This document shows positions 49,775 through 59,957 of a stretch of DNA of 64,000 nucleotides, one piece after another. The notes under the pieces are model-generated. The model saw only the letters and a list, made by a program, of their open reading frames with translations. It was not told where the DNA came from and ran no database searches. Source of the stretch: Phyllobacterium myrsinacearum (GTDB lineage: Bacteria > Pseudomonadota > Alphaproteobacteria > Rhizobiales > Rhizobiaceae). The position numbers were made by a program, and so were the translations under genes. The stretch covers positions 62,001 to 126,000 of the forward strand of contig NZ_JACGXN010000012.1 of NCBI RefSeq assembly GCF_014138285.1. The letters are read 5' to 3'. How positions within the stretch are numbered: the first letter of the stretch is position 1; every line of letters begins with the position of its first letter.

Positions 49775-49851
49775 CAGTGGAACTTTGAATTTGACATTCG
49801 CATGTGCCGCGTGATGTCAAACGGGTTGCGAATGTCAAATTCGTTCCACTG
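49775..49851. repeat. Imperfect 25-bp inverted repeat upstream of pntAA
   Basis: CAGTGGAAC plus AATTTGACATTCGCA (from 49775) is mirrored by TGCGAATGTCAAATT plus GTTCCACTG (49827-49851) around a short centre. The arms differ by a 3-base gap. It could be another dispersed palindrome or an operator upstream of the transhydrogenase operon. Confidence 0.7.
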
Positions 49852-49927
49852 ATGATGGGCCCGCTCATGCAAGCGGATTTCAACAGGATTATCCGCCCGG
49901 TTCATGAACAACGCTGATGGGCGTGTT

Positions 49928-50149
49928 TCAGAGAACGAACCAGGCAGCCACACAAATAAGAATAAACAGAATGGTTGCGGAGAAGAACCCGCCGGCGAAA
50001 AAGCCGAATGCCATGGCAGCCACCAGACCTACACAGGTAACCACACCCCATTTGGAGAGCGACAGAAACAGATTGTAGGTCTTTTCGTGCTCGGTGTAAT
50101 CCATGGGTGCGCCCAGTTCTGCAGGCGCTGTATCGTGATGTTCAGCCAT
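49928..50149 (-). CDS. aa3-type cytochrome c oxidase subunit IV
   Basis: A 73-residue protein, MAEHHDTAPAELGAPMDY then EHEKTYNLFLSLSKWG, with a hydrophobic tail of two close segments. This matches the small bacterial subunit IV of aa3 cytochrome oxidase found in alphaproteobacteria. It wraps the oxidase in the cytoplasmic membrane; its catalytic partners are elsewhere in the genome. The ATG at 50149 follows AAGAGGTTTGAAG. Confidence 0.85.
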   Translation of the reverse strand: MAEHHDTAPAELGAPMDYTEHEKTYNLFLSLSKWGVVTCVGLVAAMAFGFFAGGFFSATILFILICVAAWFVL

Positions 50150-50296
50150 CTTCAAACCTCTTAAAGTCTAAGTCCTATTGGCAATAGCGAAAACACTGCA
50201 TCAGTGCAATGCGCAGATAGTCGCTGAGAAGCGTCTCAATCGATAAAATTGCCGCCTGCGCTGATTTTATCGATCAAGTATTTCTCTTCGCATTAC

Positions 50297-50443
50297 TCAG
50301 CTGAGCAAATGCGGGAAAAGTCCAGTCACTCCAATGATGATCAGATAGAGCGCGACAACATAGTTGAGCAGGCGCGGTGCGATCAGGATGATGATTCCGG
50401 CGATCAGCGCAACGAGCGGCGCAATGGCGATTTGTGCGATCAT
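50297..50443 (-). CDS. DUF3096 small membrane protein
   Basis: A 48-residue open frame: MIAQIAIAPLVALIAGIIIL, then APRLLNYVVALYLIIIGVTG and LFPHLLS. Two short hydrophobic helices and the PRLLNYVVA turn match the DUF3096 family, of unknown function. It lies between the oxidase subunit IV and GGDEF/EAL genes, on the same strand. The upstream GGGAAGAAC may serve as a weak ribosome site. Confidence 0.8.
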   Translation of the reverse strand: MIAQIAIAPLVALIAGIIILIAPRLLNYVVALYLIIIGVTGLFPHLLS

Positions 50444-50554
50444 GACAGCGGTTCTTCCCTAGTGAATCTGGTTTTGTCGACATGGGGAGTTTTCGACAAG
50501 ATTCGAGTCAGGTCAAGGCAGGAACGCAGAACATCGTGTGCAACTGGTCCCCGG

Positions 50555-52864
50555 TCAATGAACAGTGGCAATCTCGCTGTTCTTGGATTTGACCGGAAGT
50601 TGCACCATCTCGATATCAAAGTTCTTGGCAATATTTTCTGCCGTCGTGGCCGCGCCATAAAGGAAGCCCTGCACATATTCAGCCCCGATCCAGCGATTGA
50701 TCAGGGCAAACTGCTCGCGCGTTTCCAGGCCTTCGATTGTTACCGACAGACCCAGTTCATGGGTCATCTGCACGATGCCACGCAGAAGTTTCAGTGAGCG
50801 CCCTTCGTCCGTAATGTCTGTGATGAAGGAACGATCAATCTTGACCTTGGTAACCGGCAAGTCTTTCAGGTAGCTCAGGCTGGAGTAACCCGTGCCGAAA
50901 TCATCGATGGCAACTTGCAGCCCCATGGCCTTCAGGCTCTGGAGAACGCCGCCTGTAGCCTCGCGGTCCGTGATAATAGCACCTTCGGTCACTTCCACCT
51001 CGATCAGCGCCGGGTCCACATTGTGGCGGAGCAAGGCTGACCGGATAATATCAGCCATGTCCATATTCTGCAGATCGTGCGACGACAGGTTGATGGAAAC
51101 GGCAATGCGGCAACCCCAGAGACTGCAATCCTTGATGGCCCGTTCAACAACGTTTTGGGTCAGATCAGAAATCAATCCCATCTCTTCCGCCATGGGAATG
51201 AACTCCGCCGGGGAAATCGGGCCGAAATCCGGGTGATTCCATCGCGACAATGCTTCGCAGCCAACCATGCGCAGAGTGCGCACGTTGATGATGGGCTGGT
51301 AGGCGACCGACAGGGTGCCGTCGGCAATAGCCTTGCGCAGATCGCCTTTCAGTCGCTGTTTGCTGCGGAAGGACTGGTCCATGGTTTCAACGAAAACAGC
51401 CCAATGCTTCTGGCTGTCTTTCTTGGCAACATCGAGCGCCAGATCGGCGTTCATGTGCATGACGGTAAGGTCAAATTCACCCGTACAAACGATTGCAACG
51501 CCCGCATGGGCGCCGGTCAGTATGTCATGACCCGATACGTTGTACTGGCCCGAGATGGCGGTCATGATGCGTTCAACGCTCTCCAGCGCGTCGTCACGTG
51601 TCCCTGCAGCAAACAGGAGCACGAACTCGTCACTGCCAAAGCGGGAAATGACCGGATGCTTTACGTCGATCGAAGCAAGCCGGTCGGCAAATGCGCGCAA
51701 CAGTTCATCGCCAATCCGGTGGCCGAACGTATCATTGGTTCGTTTCAGACCATCGACATCAACGACCATCAGGGCAACCTGCATTCCGGCCTCGATACCG
51801 TCCGTATAGGTCTTGGCAATTTCGGCAAACTGGCTGCGATTGGGCAAGCCGGTCAGACTGTCATAACGAGCCATGCGGCTGATCTGCGCCTCTGCCTCCG
51901 CGCGGCGGGTTACATCCTGAAAGATGAGAACCGTCCCATGCTGCGGATCCGGCGTCGCCGTGAACTCGTAATGACGCTTGGTTGGAGACACGAACATATC
52001 GCGCTCCTTGCGGCCGCTGAGCAGGTCCTGCATTTTGCCCGACAGCGACGCATGGGTTTCGTCCGGGAAATAGGCTTTTACGCGGGCAAGCCTCAGCAGG
52101 CTTTGCAGCGAATGGCCATGAACCCGTTCCGGGTCGTCAAAGCCCATCATTTTTGCCGCTTTCATATTGGCGACAGTGATGGTCTGGTTGCGATCGAACA
52201 TCAGCAAACCCTGCGGCATGCCGTTGAGCGCGGCATCGAAGTGACTCACGACAACACTCAATTGCTGTTTGCCGAGGAGCGCATCCCACAGCGATTGACG
52301 CAGCTTGGAGGCGATACGGATATTGCTCCAGAAGTAAGGCAGGATCAGCAGTGCCAACAACCAGTTGTAGATACCGCCAAGCAGGACAAATGTCAGAAAA
52401 AGCGGCGCCAGAATCCCGATGGACATGCCCATGACAACCGTCGGCGATACATAGTGGCGCGTGACCAGCGCAACCATAGAAGCAACAACAATTGCAACGC
52501 TTGTAATGGCAGCCGAAGTATCTGCGAAAACATAAATACTGACCAGACACAGCAATCCGAGCAGTACGCACGTGCTGACGGCACCCAGAAGGTAACGCCA
52601 CTCCCATTTTTTAAGGTCATGCATCGTTGCCGACGACAAGTCTTTTTGTTCAAAAGCACTGGCATTTGCAGTACGAAGAAGAACAATCAAGAAGAAGGCG
52701 ACAGCGAAGGCCACATAAATTGGCTGGTTTGTTTTGACAAAAATCACCAACGTGGCGACAATTTGAACAACAGACGTCCACCAGACAGCCTTTTTATTCG
52801 CATAAAGTGTGCGCAGGAACAAAATTTCGAGAAAAACACTCTCGTTGCGTTCAATTTTCATCAA
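50555..52864 (-). CDS. Membrane-bound PAS-GGDEF-EAL protein (cyclic-di-GMP turnover)
   Basis: A 769-residue protein with six predicted membrane helices in the first 190 residues. A PAS domain follows (about 205-325, FDAALNGMPQGLLMFDRNQTI), then GGDEF (about 330-495) and EAL (about 510-755). The GGDEF signature is GSDEF (SRFGSDEFVLLF), with the second Gly replaced, and no RxxD inhibitory site is visible; cyclase activity may be weak or lost. The EAL domain keeps CEALSRW, a Glu/Thr/Glu block (EVEVTEGAI), IDDFGTGYSSLSYL and VKIDRSFI, so a phosphodiesterase is likely. The PAS and membrane parts suggest sensing of a membrane or redox signal. ATG at 52864. Confidence 0.92.
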   Translation of the reverse strand: MMKIERNESVFLEILFLRTLYANKKAVWWTSVVQIVATLVIFVKTNQPIYVAFAVAFFLIVLLRTANASAFEQKDLSSATMHDLKKWEWRYLLGAVSTCVLLGLLCLVSIYVFADTSAAITSVAIVVASMVALVTRHYVSPTVVMGMSIGILAPLFLTFVLLGGIYNWLLALLILPYFWSNIRIASKLRQSLWDALLGKQQLSVVVSHFDAALNGMPQGLLMFDRNQTITVANMKAAKMMGFDDPERVHGHSLQSLLRLARVKAYFPDETHASLSGKMQDLLSGRKERDMFVSPTKRHYEFTATPDPQHGTVLIFQDVTRRAEAEAQISRMARYDSLTGLPNRSQFAEIAKTYTDGIEAGMQVALMVVDVDGLKRTNDTFGHRIGDELLRAFADRLASIDVKHPVISRFGSDEFVLLFAAGTRDDALESVERIMTAISGQYNVSGHDILTGAHAGVAIVCTGEFDLTVMHMNADLALDVAKKDSQKHWAVFVETMDQSFRSKQRLKGDLRKAIADGTLSVAYQPIINVRTLRMVGCEALSRWNHPDFGPISPAEFIPMAEEMGLISDLTQNVVERAIKDCSLWGCRIAVSINLSSHDLQNMDMADIIRSALLRHNVDPALIEVEVTEGAIITDREATGGVLQSLKAMGLQVAIDDFGTGYSSLSYLKDLPVTKVKIDRSFITDITDEGRSLKLLRGIVQMTHELGLSVTIEGLETREQFALINRWIGAEYVQGFLYGAATTAENIAKNFDIEMVQLPVKSKNSEIATVH

Positions 52865-53088
52865 GATGTCCGTGAATAACTGTACCCATAATTGGATACG
52901 TTAACGAATACTTTCGAACAAACGCCAACGATACTCAGATTATGTATGAGGCATGCATTTAGAATATTTATTTATGCACTCTGTCAAACTGATATTTATC
53001 AAATGGAGAATACAATTACCAATTCCTAAAAGGATTGAGGCTGCGTCATAACCGGTCATAACCCATTATAGGTATTGGCCAAAATTTC

Positions 53089-53607
53089 TCAGACGGGACA
53101 GGCAGCAGCTGAAGGATCTGGCTTGTCCTTGTCGGGATTGGGATCGTAGAACGGTCCGACGACCAGCGGCTTGTCCGGCATCACCGATTGATCCGTGTCC
53201 GATATCATCGTCCGGTCGATTGTCTGCAGCAATTTTCCGGCTGCGTCCTCAAGTCGGATCGTTACCTTGTACGCGCGACCGACCTTCACGCATTTGATTG
53301 GCGGACTGTCGACCCCGATCTTCTCGACCGTCGGCCAGACTTTTTGCCGGACGATAAAAGGCGCGCCGCCCGCAGGATTTTCAAAGGTCGTTTCCAGTGT
53401 CGTATCATCCGGCAAACGTCGCACCCTGATCAGGGTCAGATGATAGGTCGCCTCTGCGATACGGTAATTGAAGACGAATATCTTTCCTGCAACGGCAAGA
53501 TAATCCCCTTCGCCCGAATCACGGCAGGCGCCGACCGCCAGCGCCGTTGCCAGAATGGGCAGCAAAAGAAACAGACGGCAGAATGGGATCGCCCTAAGCA
53601 TGATCAT
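53089..53607 (-). CDS. Hypothetical lipoprotein
   Basis: About 172 residues, with a lipoprotein signal (LFLLLPILATALAVGAC) and a mature part of mixed beta character, ending in a Pro-Asp-rich tail. No family is recognised. The start overlaps the end of the CGNR gene by 14 bp and lies in the same direction, so the two may be coupled. In-frame starts exist at 53607 and 53601. The long form from 53664 is unlikely, because the signal peptide would be internal. Confidence 0.68.
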   Translation of the reverse strand: MIMLRAIPFCRLFLLLPILATALAVGACRDSGEGDYLAVAGKIFVFNYRIAEATYHLTLIRVRRLPDDTTLETTFENPAGGAPFIVRQKVWPTVEKIGVDSPPIKCVKVGRAYKVTIRLEDAAGKLLQTIDRTMISDTDQSVMPDKPLVVGPFYDPNPDKDKPDPSAAACPV

Positions 53608-54214
53608 GTTCCGGTTGTCCGCGATTGCGACGGTAATGCCGCTGGGCCTTCGCCCGGTTTCCACACACGGTCATGTCGCACCAGCGGCGGCTGCGGTTAC
53701 GGCTCTCGTCAAAATAGAGCCAATGGCAATTCGGGCAAATCTTGATCCGTTCCAGCCGGGCCGGTTCCAGAAGCCGCATGGCCGACAGAAAGGCTGCAGT
53801 TCCGAGTGATAGCTTCCGTTCCTCGCCTTGAACTGCAGACCCGGGATTTGGCCAAGCCAGATTCTGCGTCATGGATTCATCAAACACGAGCACCGAGCCA
53901 AGCTTGAGGAATGTTGCCAGGGCGTCCGGGCGCAATCCGCCTCCCCGCACTGCCGTGCGAAACAGCGCGTTGATAGCTTCCCTGACATCAACAATTCGAT
54001 CGACCTCCGCCTGCTCCCGGGGTGGCTGGAATTTGACTTTCCCCCATTCCTGTTTGCGAAAATGCGCAGCAGCAGCGGCAAACCGCTCCAATTCCCCGCG
54101 ATCCGAGAACCGGTCCATGGCACGGTCGGGTGTTTCACGGAAAATGACGGTATTGGCCAAATCGAGGGCCAGCACGCCACCACTGAATCGATGCGCATTC
54201 CAATCAAAGGTCAT
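53594..54214 (-). CDS. CGNR zinc-finger regulator (ABATE domain)
   Basis: A 206-residue protein. The N-terminal ABATE region begins FSGGVLALDLANTVIFRETP, and the C-terminus has the CGNR zinc finger, CPNCHWLYFDESRNRSRRWC followed by DMTVCGNRAKAQRHY. This family is thought to be DNA-binding and stress- or ligand-responsive. It is divergent from the LivH-type permease, with 65 bp between starts, so it is a natural candidate regulator of it. Confidence 0.88.
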   Translation of the reverse strand: MTFDWNAHRFSGGVLALDLANTVIFRETPDRAMDRFSDRGELERFAAAAAHFRKQEWGKVKFQPPREQAEVDRIVDVREAINALFRTAVRGGGLRPDALATFLKLGSVLVFDESMTQNLAWPNPGSAVQGEERKLSLGTAAFLSAMRLLEPARLERIKICPNCHWLYFDESRNRSRRWCDMTVCGNRAKAQRHYRRNRGQPEHDHA

Positions 54215-54279
54215 ATAAAAATTCTAACTGGTAAAATGAATTTTGCAAGTTAGTATGAATCCAACTGTGTGAGTAACCG

Positions 54280-55179
54280 ATGGGCTATTTTCTGCAATTG
54301 CTGATCAATGGCATCCACAACGCCGCGCTCTATGCGTTGCTTGCCTATGGGTACGTGCTGATTCATGGCATCACCCATCGCACAGACCTGTCGCTTGGCG
54401 CCCTGTTTGCCTTTTCCGGACAGACATTCATTCTGGTCACCGCCTTTGGATGGACGGTCCTGTGGATGACATTGCCATTGGCGCTTGGCTTCGGACTGAC
54501 CGTTGCGGTGATCTATGTCGGTTTGGGCGGTTACGCCATTGCACGGCTGATCTATACCCCGCTTGAAACGGGCAGCCGAAACACCGTGCTCGTCGCCACG
54601 CTCGGCCTCAGCATATTCCTGATGGAACTATCCCGCCTTGCTGCAGACACACGGGATTACTGGCTGCCACCCATGCTGTCAGAGCCGGTGCATCTGCTTG
54701 GCTCCGGCGTTGATATCAGCCTGACACAGATGCAGCTCGTCAATATTGTCGTGGCGTTGGCAGTGATCGGCACCGGCGAACTGGTCATGCAACGCACATC
54801 AGCGGGACGGATATGGCGCGCTGTGAGCGACGAACCGTTTGCTTCATCCATGTGCGGCATCGATCCACAGCGCGTCCGGACCCGGGCAATTCTGGCGGCT
54901 TGCGGCATCTGCGCCATCGCCGGATTTCTGGCCGCACTGTATTACGGCAATATCAGTTTCACCACCGGCATGATCTTCGGCCTGAAAATCCTGTTCATTA
55001 CTGCCGCAGGCGGACTTTCAAGACCACTTCACGCTGCACTGGGGGCAGCAGCGGTCGGTGTGGTCGAATCTCTGTGGGGCGGGTATTTTTCGGTCCTCTG
55101 GCGCGATGCAGCGGTGTTCTCGCTGCTCGTCTTCGTGCTCGCCGTCCGCACCAGCAATCATGAAGCCGAACGGATTTAG
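54280..55179 (+). CDS. LivH-type branched-chain amino-acid ABC permease, orphan
   Basis: A 299-residue inner-membrane permease with about eight hydrophobic helices. It begins LINGIHNAALYALLAYGYVLIHG and ends in the GAAAVGVVESLWGGYF-like block of LivH/UrtB proteins. It keeps the EAA-like loop region (GRIWRAVSDEPFASSMCGID). No ATPase, LivM or binding protein lies in the neighbourhood, so it must borrow partners or be a decayed remnant. The last 4 bp overlap the stop of the SDR gene on the opposite strand. Confidence 0.88.
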   Translation: MGYFLQLLINGIHNAALYALLAYGYVLIHGITHRTDLSLGALFAFSGQTFILVTAFGWTVLWMTLPLALGFGLTVAVIYVGLGGYAIARLIYTPLETGSRNTVLVATLGLSIFLMELSRLAADTRDYWLPPMLSEPVHLLGSGVDISLTQMQLVNIVVALAVIGTGELVMQRTSAGRIWRAVSDEPFASSMCGIDPQRVRTRAILAACGICAIAGFLAALYYGNISFTTGMIFGLKILFITAAGGLSRPLHAALGAAAVGVVESLWGGYFSVLWRDAAVFSLLVFVLAVRTSNHEAERI

Positions 55180-55925
55180 CCCTGCAGGCTATGACCACCG
55201 TCAATCGTGATAACGGTACCCGTGATGTAGCTGCTGGCATCCGATGCAAGCAGCAGCACGGCGCCGTCAATATCATCGGGCTCGCCGAGCCTGCGCATCG
55301 GGTTCCTGCCTTTCAGGAATCCATGCGCCGGGCCGCTCATGATGGCCTCATTGAGACGCGTCGGAAACCAGCCGGGAGCAATGGCATTGACCCGGATTGC
55401 GTGGGAAGCCCATTCCAGCGCCAGCGAACGGGTCATCTGGCTGATCGCGGCTTTTGACATGGCATAGCCGGCAGAACCCTTGATGGGTGCATCGGCCAGA
55501 ATGCTCGACAGGTTGATAATGGATCCACCGACACCGGCCGCAATCATCCGCTTGGCGGCTTCCTGCGCGATGAAAAACGCGCCTTCCACGTTCACTTCGA
55601 AAATATGCCGTAATTGTTCACGCGTCGTGGTAAGTGCGCGCTCCATCGCAGCGACACCGGCATTGTTGAAGACAACAGTGACCGTTCCCAATTTTTCTTC
55701 GGCCTCGTCAAAGGCCCGTTCGATATCGCCGGCAACCGTCACGTCGGCAATGATATTGAGAATATTGGAGCTATGTTCATTGTCAGGCGCGGGTGTACGC
55801 GAAATAGAGACAACATTGGCGCCGTGTGCTGCAAGCACCTGAACCATCCTCAGTCCCAAACCTGAAGATCCGCCGGTGACCGCAATAGTCTTTCCCGCGA
55901 CTGAAATAGAAGAGGCACTTGTCAT
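55176..55925 (-). CDS. Short-chain dehydrogenase/reductase (SDR)
   Basis: A 249-residue classical SDR. The cofactor motif is TGGSSGLG near residue 17, followed by NNAGVAAME, the active-site Ser in IINLSSILAD, and Tyr-x-x-x-Lys in GSAGYAMSKAAI. The C-terminus ends in TGTVITIDGGHSLQG. Preference for NADP(H) or NAD(H) and the substrate are not clear. The ATG at 55925 is used. The stop overlaps that of the permease on the other strand by 4 bp. Confidence 0.9.
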   Translation of the reverse strand: MTSASSISVAGKTIAVTGGSSGLGLRMVQVLAAHGANVVSISRTPAPDNEHSSNILNIIADVTVAGDIERAFDEAEEKLGTVTVVFNNAGVAAMERALTTTREQLRHIFEVNVEGAFFIAQEAAKRMIAAGVGGSIINLSSILADAPIKGSAGYAMSKAAISQMTRSLALEWASHAIRVNAIAPGWFPTRLNEAIMSGPAHGFLKGRNPMRRLGEPDDIDGAVLLLASDASSYITGTVITIDGGHSLQG

Positions 55926-56198
55926 TACACTCAATACCAACGCCGAATTGTTTCTTCACTGTTAGACTGCCTGCGCAGCGATGACAACCACCGACCGCCC
56001 GTGGTCTTCCGAACAATGATCAATTGGGTTGATGCACCGGTATGGGGCTGCTAACAGTTCAGACGGAATATTCGGGAGAGACAGTCGATCGGGTCGATTG
56101 CCGCCATTTTCAAGAGCGGCAAAGCCCCTCATATCAGGGCTGTCTGGGTGACTATCCGCGCAGCTGCAAGGGTTGCCGGACCTATGGGGAGGAACTGC

Positions 56199-56780
56199 AT
56201 GTCGGCTTTGCTTGCCGTGTCGAGAGCCATCGACCGTCTCAATGAATTTGTTGGCCGTAACGTAGCCTGGTTGATTTTCCTCGCCGTGGTGGTGAGTGCC
56301 GGCAACGCCATTGTCCGCAAGGTTTTCAACCAGTCGTCCAATGCCTGGCTGGAGTTGCAATGGTTTTTGTTTGGCGGCGCCTTCATGCTGGCGGCCGCCT
56401 ACACCCTGCAACAGAACGAACATATCCGCATCGATATTGTTTACGGCGCCTTTTCCCGCCGCGTGCAGCACTGGATCGACCTTCTCGGGCACCTGTTTTT
56501 CCTGATGCCCTTCGTTCTTCTCATGTGCTTCTACTTCGTTCCCTACGTCAGCCTGTCCTATCGCAGCGGCGAAGGTTCGCCCAGCGCCGGTGGGCTGATC
56601 CAGTGGCCGGGCAAGCTGATCCTGCTGGTCGGATTTCTGCTGCTGGCCATTCAGGGCGTGTCCGAAATCATCAAGAAGATTGCCGTGATGCGCGGGGATA
56701 TACCCGATCCCAATCCGCCTTTGAGCATCGAAGAGATTGCAGAGCAGGAAGTCGCCATGGCGGAGGCGCGCAATGATTGA
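56199..56780 (+). CDS. dctQ: TRAP transporter small permease (DctQ type)
   Basis: A 193-residue protein with four hydrophobic helices; DctQ is the small membrane subunit of TRAP carriers. NAWLELQWFLFGGAFMLAAAY is characteristic. After the helices, the end is an acidic tail (IEEIAEQEVAMAEARND). The ATG at 56199 is 5 bases after GGGGAGGA. The DctM gene overlaps by 8 bp (ATGATTGA). The substrate is set by DctP (see below). Confidence 0.92.
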   Translation: MSALLAVSRAIDRLNEFVGRNVAWLIFLAVVVSAGNAIVRKVFNQSSNAWLELQWFLFGGAFMLAAAYTLQQNEHIRIDIVYGAFSRRVQHWIDLLGHLFFLMPFVLLMCFYFVPYVSLSYRSGEGSPSAGGLIQWPGKLILLVGFLLLAIQGVSEIIKKIAVMRGDIPDPNPPLSIEEIAEQEVAMAEARND

Positions 56781-58524
56781 ATTTATCGCGCAGAACATGG
56801 CGCCAATCATGTTCGCCTCGCTGATCATTTTCATGCTGATCGGCTACCCTGTCGCATTCGCGTTGGCCGCAAACGGACTGCTGTTCTTTTTCATCGGCGT
56901 TGAGCTTGCGCCCTATTCCAACGGCACGATCACGCTGGACTGGCCGTTCCTTTATGCCCTGCCCGAACGATTCTGGGGGGTGATGTCGAATGACACCCTG
57001 CTCGCCATTCCGTTCTTCACCTTCATGGGCATTATTCTTGAACGGTCAGGCATGGCCGAAGACCTGCTGGATACGATCGGCCAGCTGTTTGGACCCATCC
57101 GCGGCGGTCTCGCATATGCGGTTATCTTTGTGGGCGCACTCCTCGCCGCCACCACCGGTGTCGTTGCGGCATCGGTCATCTCCATGGGCCTGATTTCGCT
57201 GCCGATCATGCTGCGCTACGGCTACGACCGGCGCCTGGCGTCCGGTGTTATCGCTGCATCAGGCACTCTAGCGCAGATCATCCCGCCATCCCTCGTCTTG
57301 ATCGTTCTGGCCGATCAGCTCGGACGTTCCGTTGGCGATATGTATCACGGCGCATTGATCCCCGGGCTGGTGCTAACCGGGCTCTACATGGCCTATGTCC
57401 TCGCTCTGTCGATTTTCAAACCCAAGTCGATGCCTGCCCTTCCCATCGAGGCACGCACGCTGGGTTCGGGAGTGACCTCCCTGCTTGTCGCTCTGGTGGT
57501 TGCGGGTATCATCGCCTACGTCGCGATCCTCTGGCTCACGCCCATGGCGGGAACCAATGCGGATATCTGGGGTGCCACGATCGGCACCGTCGTCATCTAC
57601 GCGTTCGCCCTCGCGGACCGGTCATTCGGCCTCAACCTGATGTCACGGCTGGCGCAGCAGGTGATCATTGTCCTCATCCCGCCGCTGGCACTGATCTTCC
57701 TGGTGCTGGGCACGATCTTTCTCGGCATCGCAACGCCGACGGAAGGCGGTGCCATGGGTGCCGTCGGGGCATTGCTGATGGCAGCATCCAAGGGTCGCCT
57801 CAGCTTCACCTCGGTCAATCAGGCCTTGGCATCGACAACGCGACTGTCCTCCTTCGTGCTGTTCATCCTGCTCGGAGCCCGTGTGTTCTCGCTCACCTTC
57901 TACGGCGTGAACGGTCAGGTTTGGGTGGAGCATCTGCTGGTTTCGTTGCCGGGCGGACAGGTCGGCTTCCTGATTGTCGTCAATATTCTGGTCTTCTTCC
58001 TGGCCTTCTTTCTCGACTTCTTCGAGCTTGCCTTCATTATCGTACCGCTGCTTGCGCCCGTCGCTGACAAGCTCGGCATTGACCTGATCTGGTTCGGCGT
58101 CCTTCTTGGCATCAACATGCAGACGAGCTTCATGCATCCGCCCTTCGGCTTTGCCCTGTTCTATCTGCGGTCCGTGGCGGCCAAGGTGCCATACATGGAC
58201 AAGATCACCGGTAAGAAGATCCAACCGATCACCACGGGACAGATCTACTGGGGAGCGGTGCCTTTCGTCTGCATCCAGATCCTCATGGTTGCCCTGACAA
58301 TCATGTTCCCGCAGATGGTCATGCATTACACCGGCCCCGCCACCACGCTCAATCCGGCAACGATCCAGATTCCGAATTCCGATCTGGGTGGTGGGCTCGG
58401 AGGCGGACTGGGTGGTGGACTGGGCACCGACCTCAGTGCGCCGCCGTTTGGTGGCCCGGCGCCCAATCCGGCACAACCGGCGGCTCCGCCTGCTCCGGAC
58501 CTGAGTCAGCCGCCAAAGATGTAA
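56773..58524 (+). CDS. dctM: TRAP transporter large permease (DctM type)
   Basis: A 583-residue protein with about twelve hydrophobic helices, the sodium-coupled channel of the TRAP system. Blocks IPFFTFMGIILERSGMAEDLL, AATTGVVAASVISMGLISLP and SGTLAQIIPPSLVLIVLADQ are standard. The C-terminus carries an unusual Gly/Pro tail, with GGGLGGGLGGGL repeats and a PPAP-rich end, absent from most DctM proteins. The ATG at 56773 overlaps the dctQ stop. Confidence 0.93.
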   Translation: MIEFIAQNMAPIMFASLIIFMLIGYPVAFALAANGLLFFFIGVELAPYSNGTITLDWPFLYALPERFWGVMSNDTLLAIPFFTFMGIILERSGMAEDLLDTIGQLFGPIRGGLAYAVIFVGALLAATTGVVAASVISMGLISLPIMLRYGYDRRLASGVIAASGTLAQIIPPSLVLIVLADQLGRSVGDMYHGALIPGLVLTGLYMAYVLALSIFKPKSMPALPIEARTLGSGVTSLLVALVVAGIIAYVAILWLTPMAGTNADIWGATIGTVVIYAFALADRSFGLNLMSRLAQQVIIVLIPPLALIFLVLGTIFLGIATPTEGGAMGAVGALLMAASKGRLSFTSVNQALASTTRLSSFVLFILLGARVFSLTFYGVNGQVWVEHLLVSLPGGQVGFLIVVNILVFFLAFFLDFFELAFIIVPLLAPVADKLGIDLIWFGVLLGINMQTSFMHPPFGFALFYLRSVAAKVPYMDKITGKKIQPITTGQIYWGAVPFVCIQILMVALTIMFPQMVMHYTGPATTLNPATIQIPNSDLGGGLGGGLGGGLGTDLSAPPFGGPAPNPAQPAAPPAPDLSQPPKM

Positions 58525-58536
58525 CGCCAAGACAAC

Positions 58537-58566
58537 AAAAAGCCCGGCATCGCTGCCGGGCTTTTT
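58537..58566. terminator. Bidirectional terminator between dctM and dctP
   Basis: A 13-bp stem, AAAAAGCCCGGCA/TGCCGGGCTTTTT, with loop TCGC, between converging genes. Confidence 0.9.
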
Positions 58567-58585
58567 ATGTGCCGAAACGACAGGC

Positions 58586-59761
<1,176 letters not shown>

Positions 59762-59957
59762 TCACCATACACGCTCGTCTATTCAAGTCCAGCCGCTGAA
59801 AACACAAACAATGGGCCGCTTAAAACAAAGCAAAAAGCTATTGAATATCCGGGGAAAACTCTCTTTTGCGGCGGAATGCCTCTCATCCCCGGCAGCCATT
59901 GGAAATGCACCCGAATTACACTACATTCTGTTTAGAATTGTTTTATGGAGCATTCCT

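Noticed and set aside
51077..52879. 600-codon plus-strand frame opposite the GGDEF/EAL gene
   Set aside because: The minus-strand protein has clear domains; the plus-strand frame has none.
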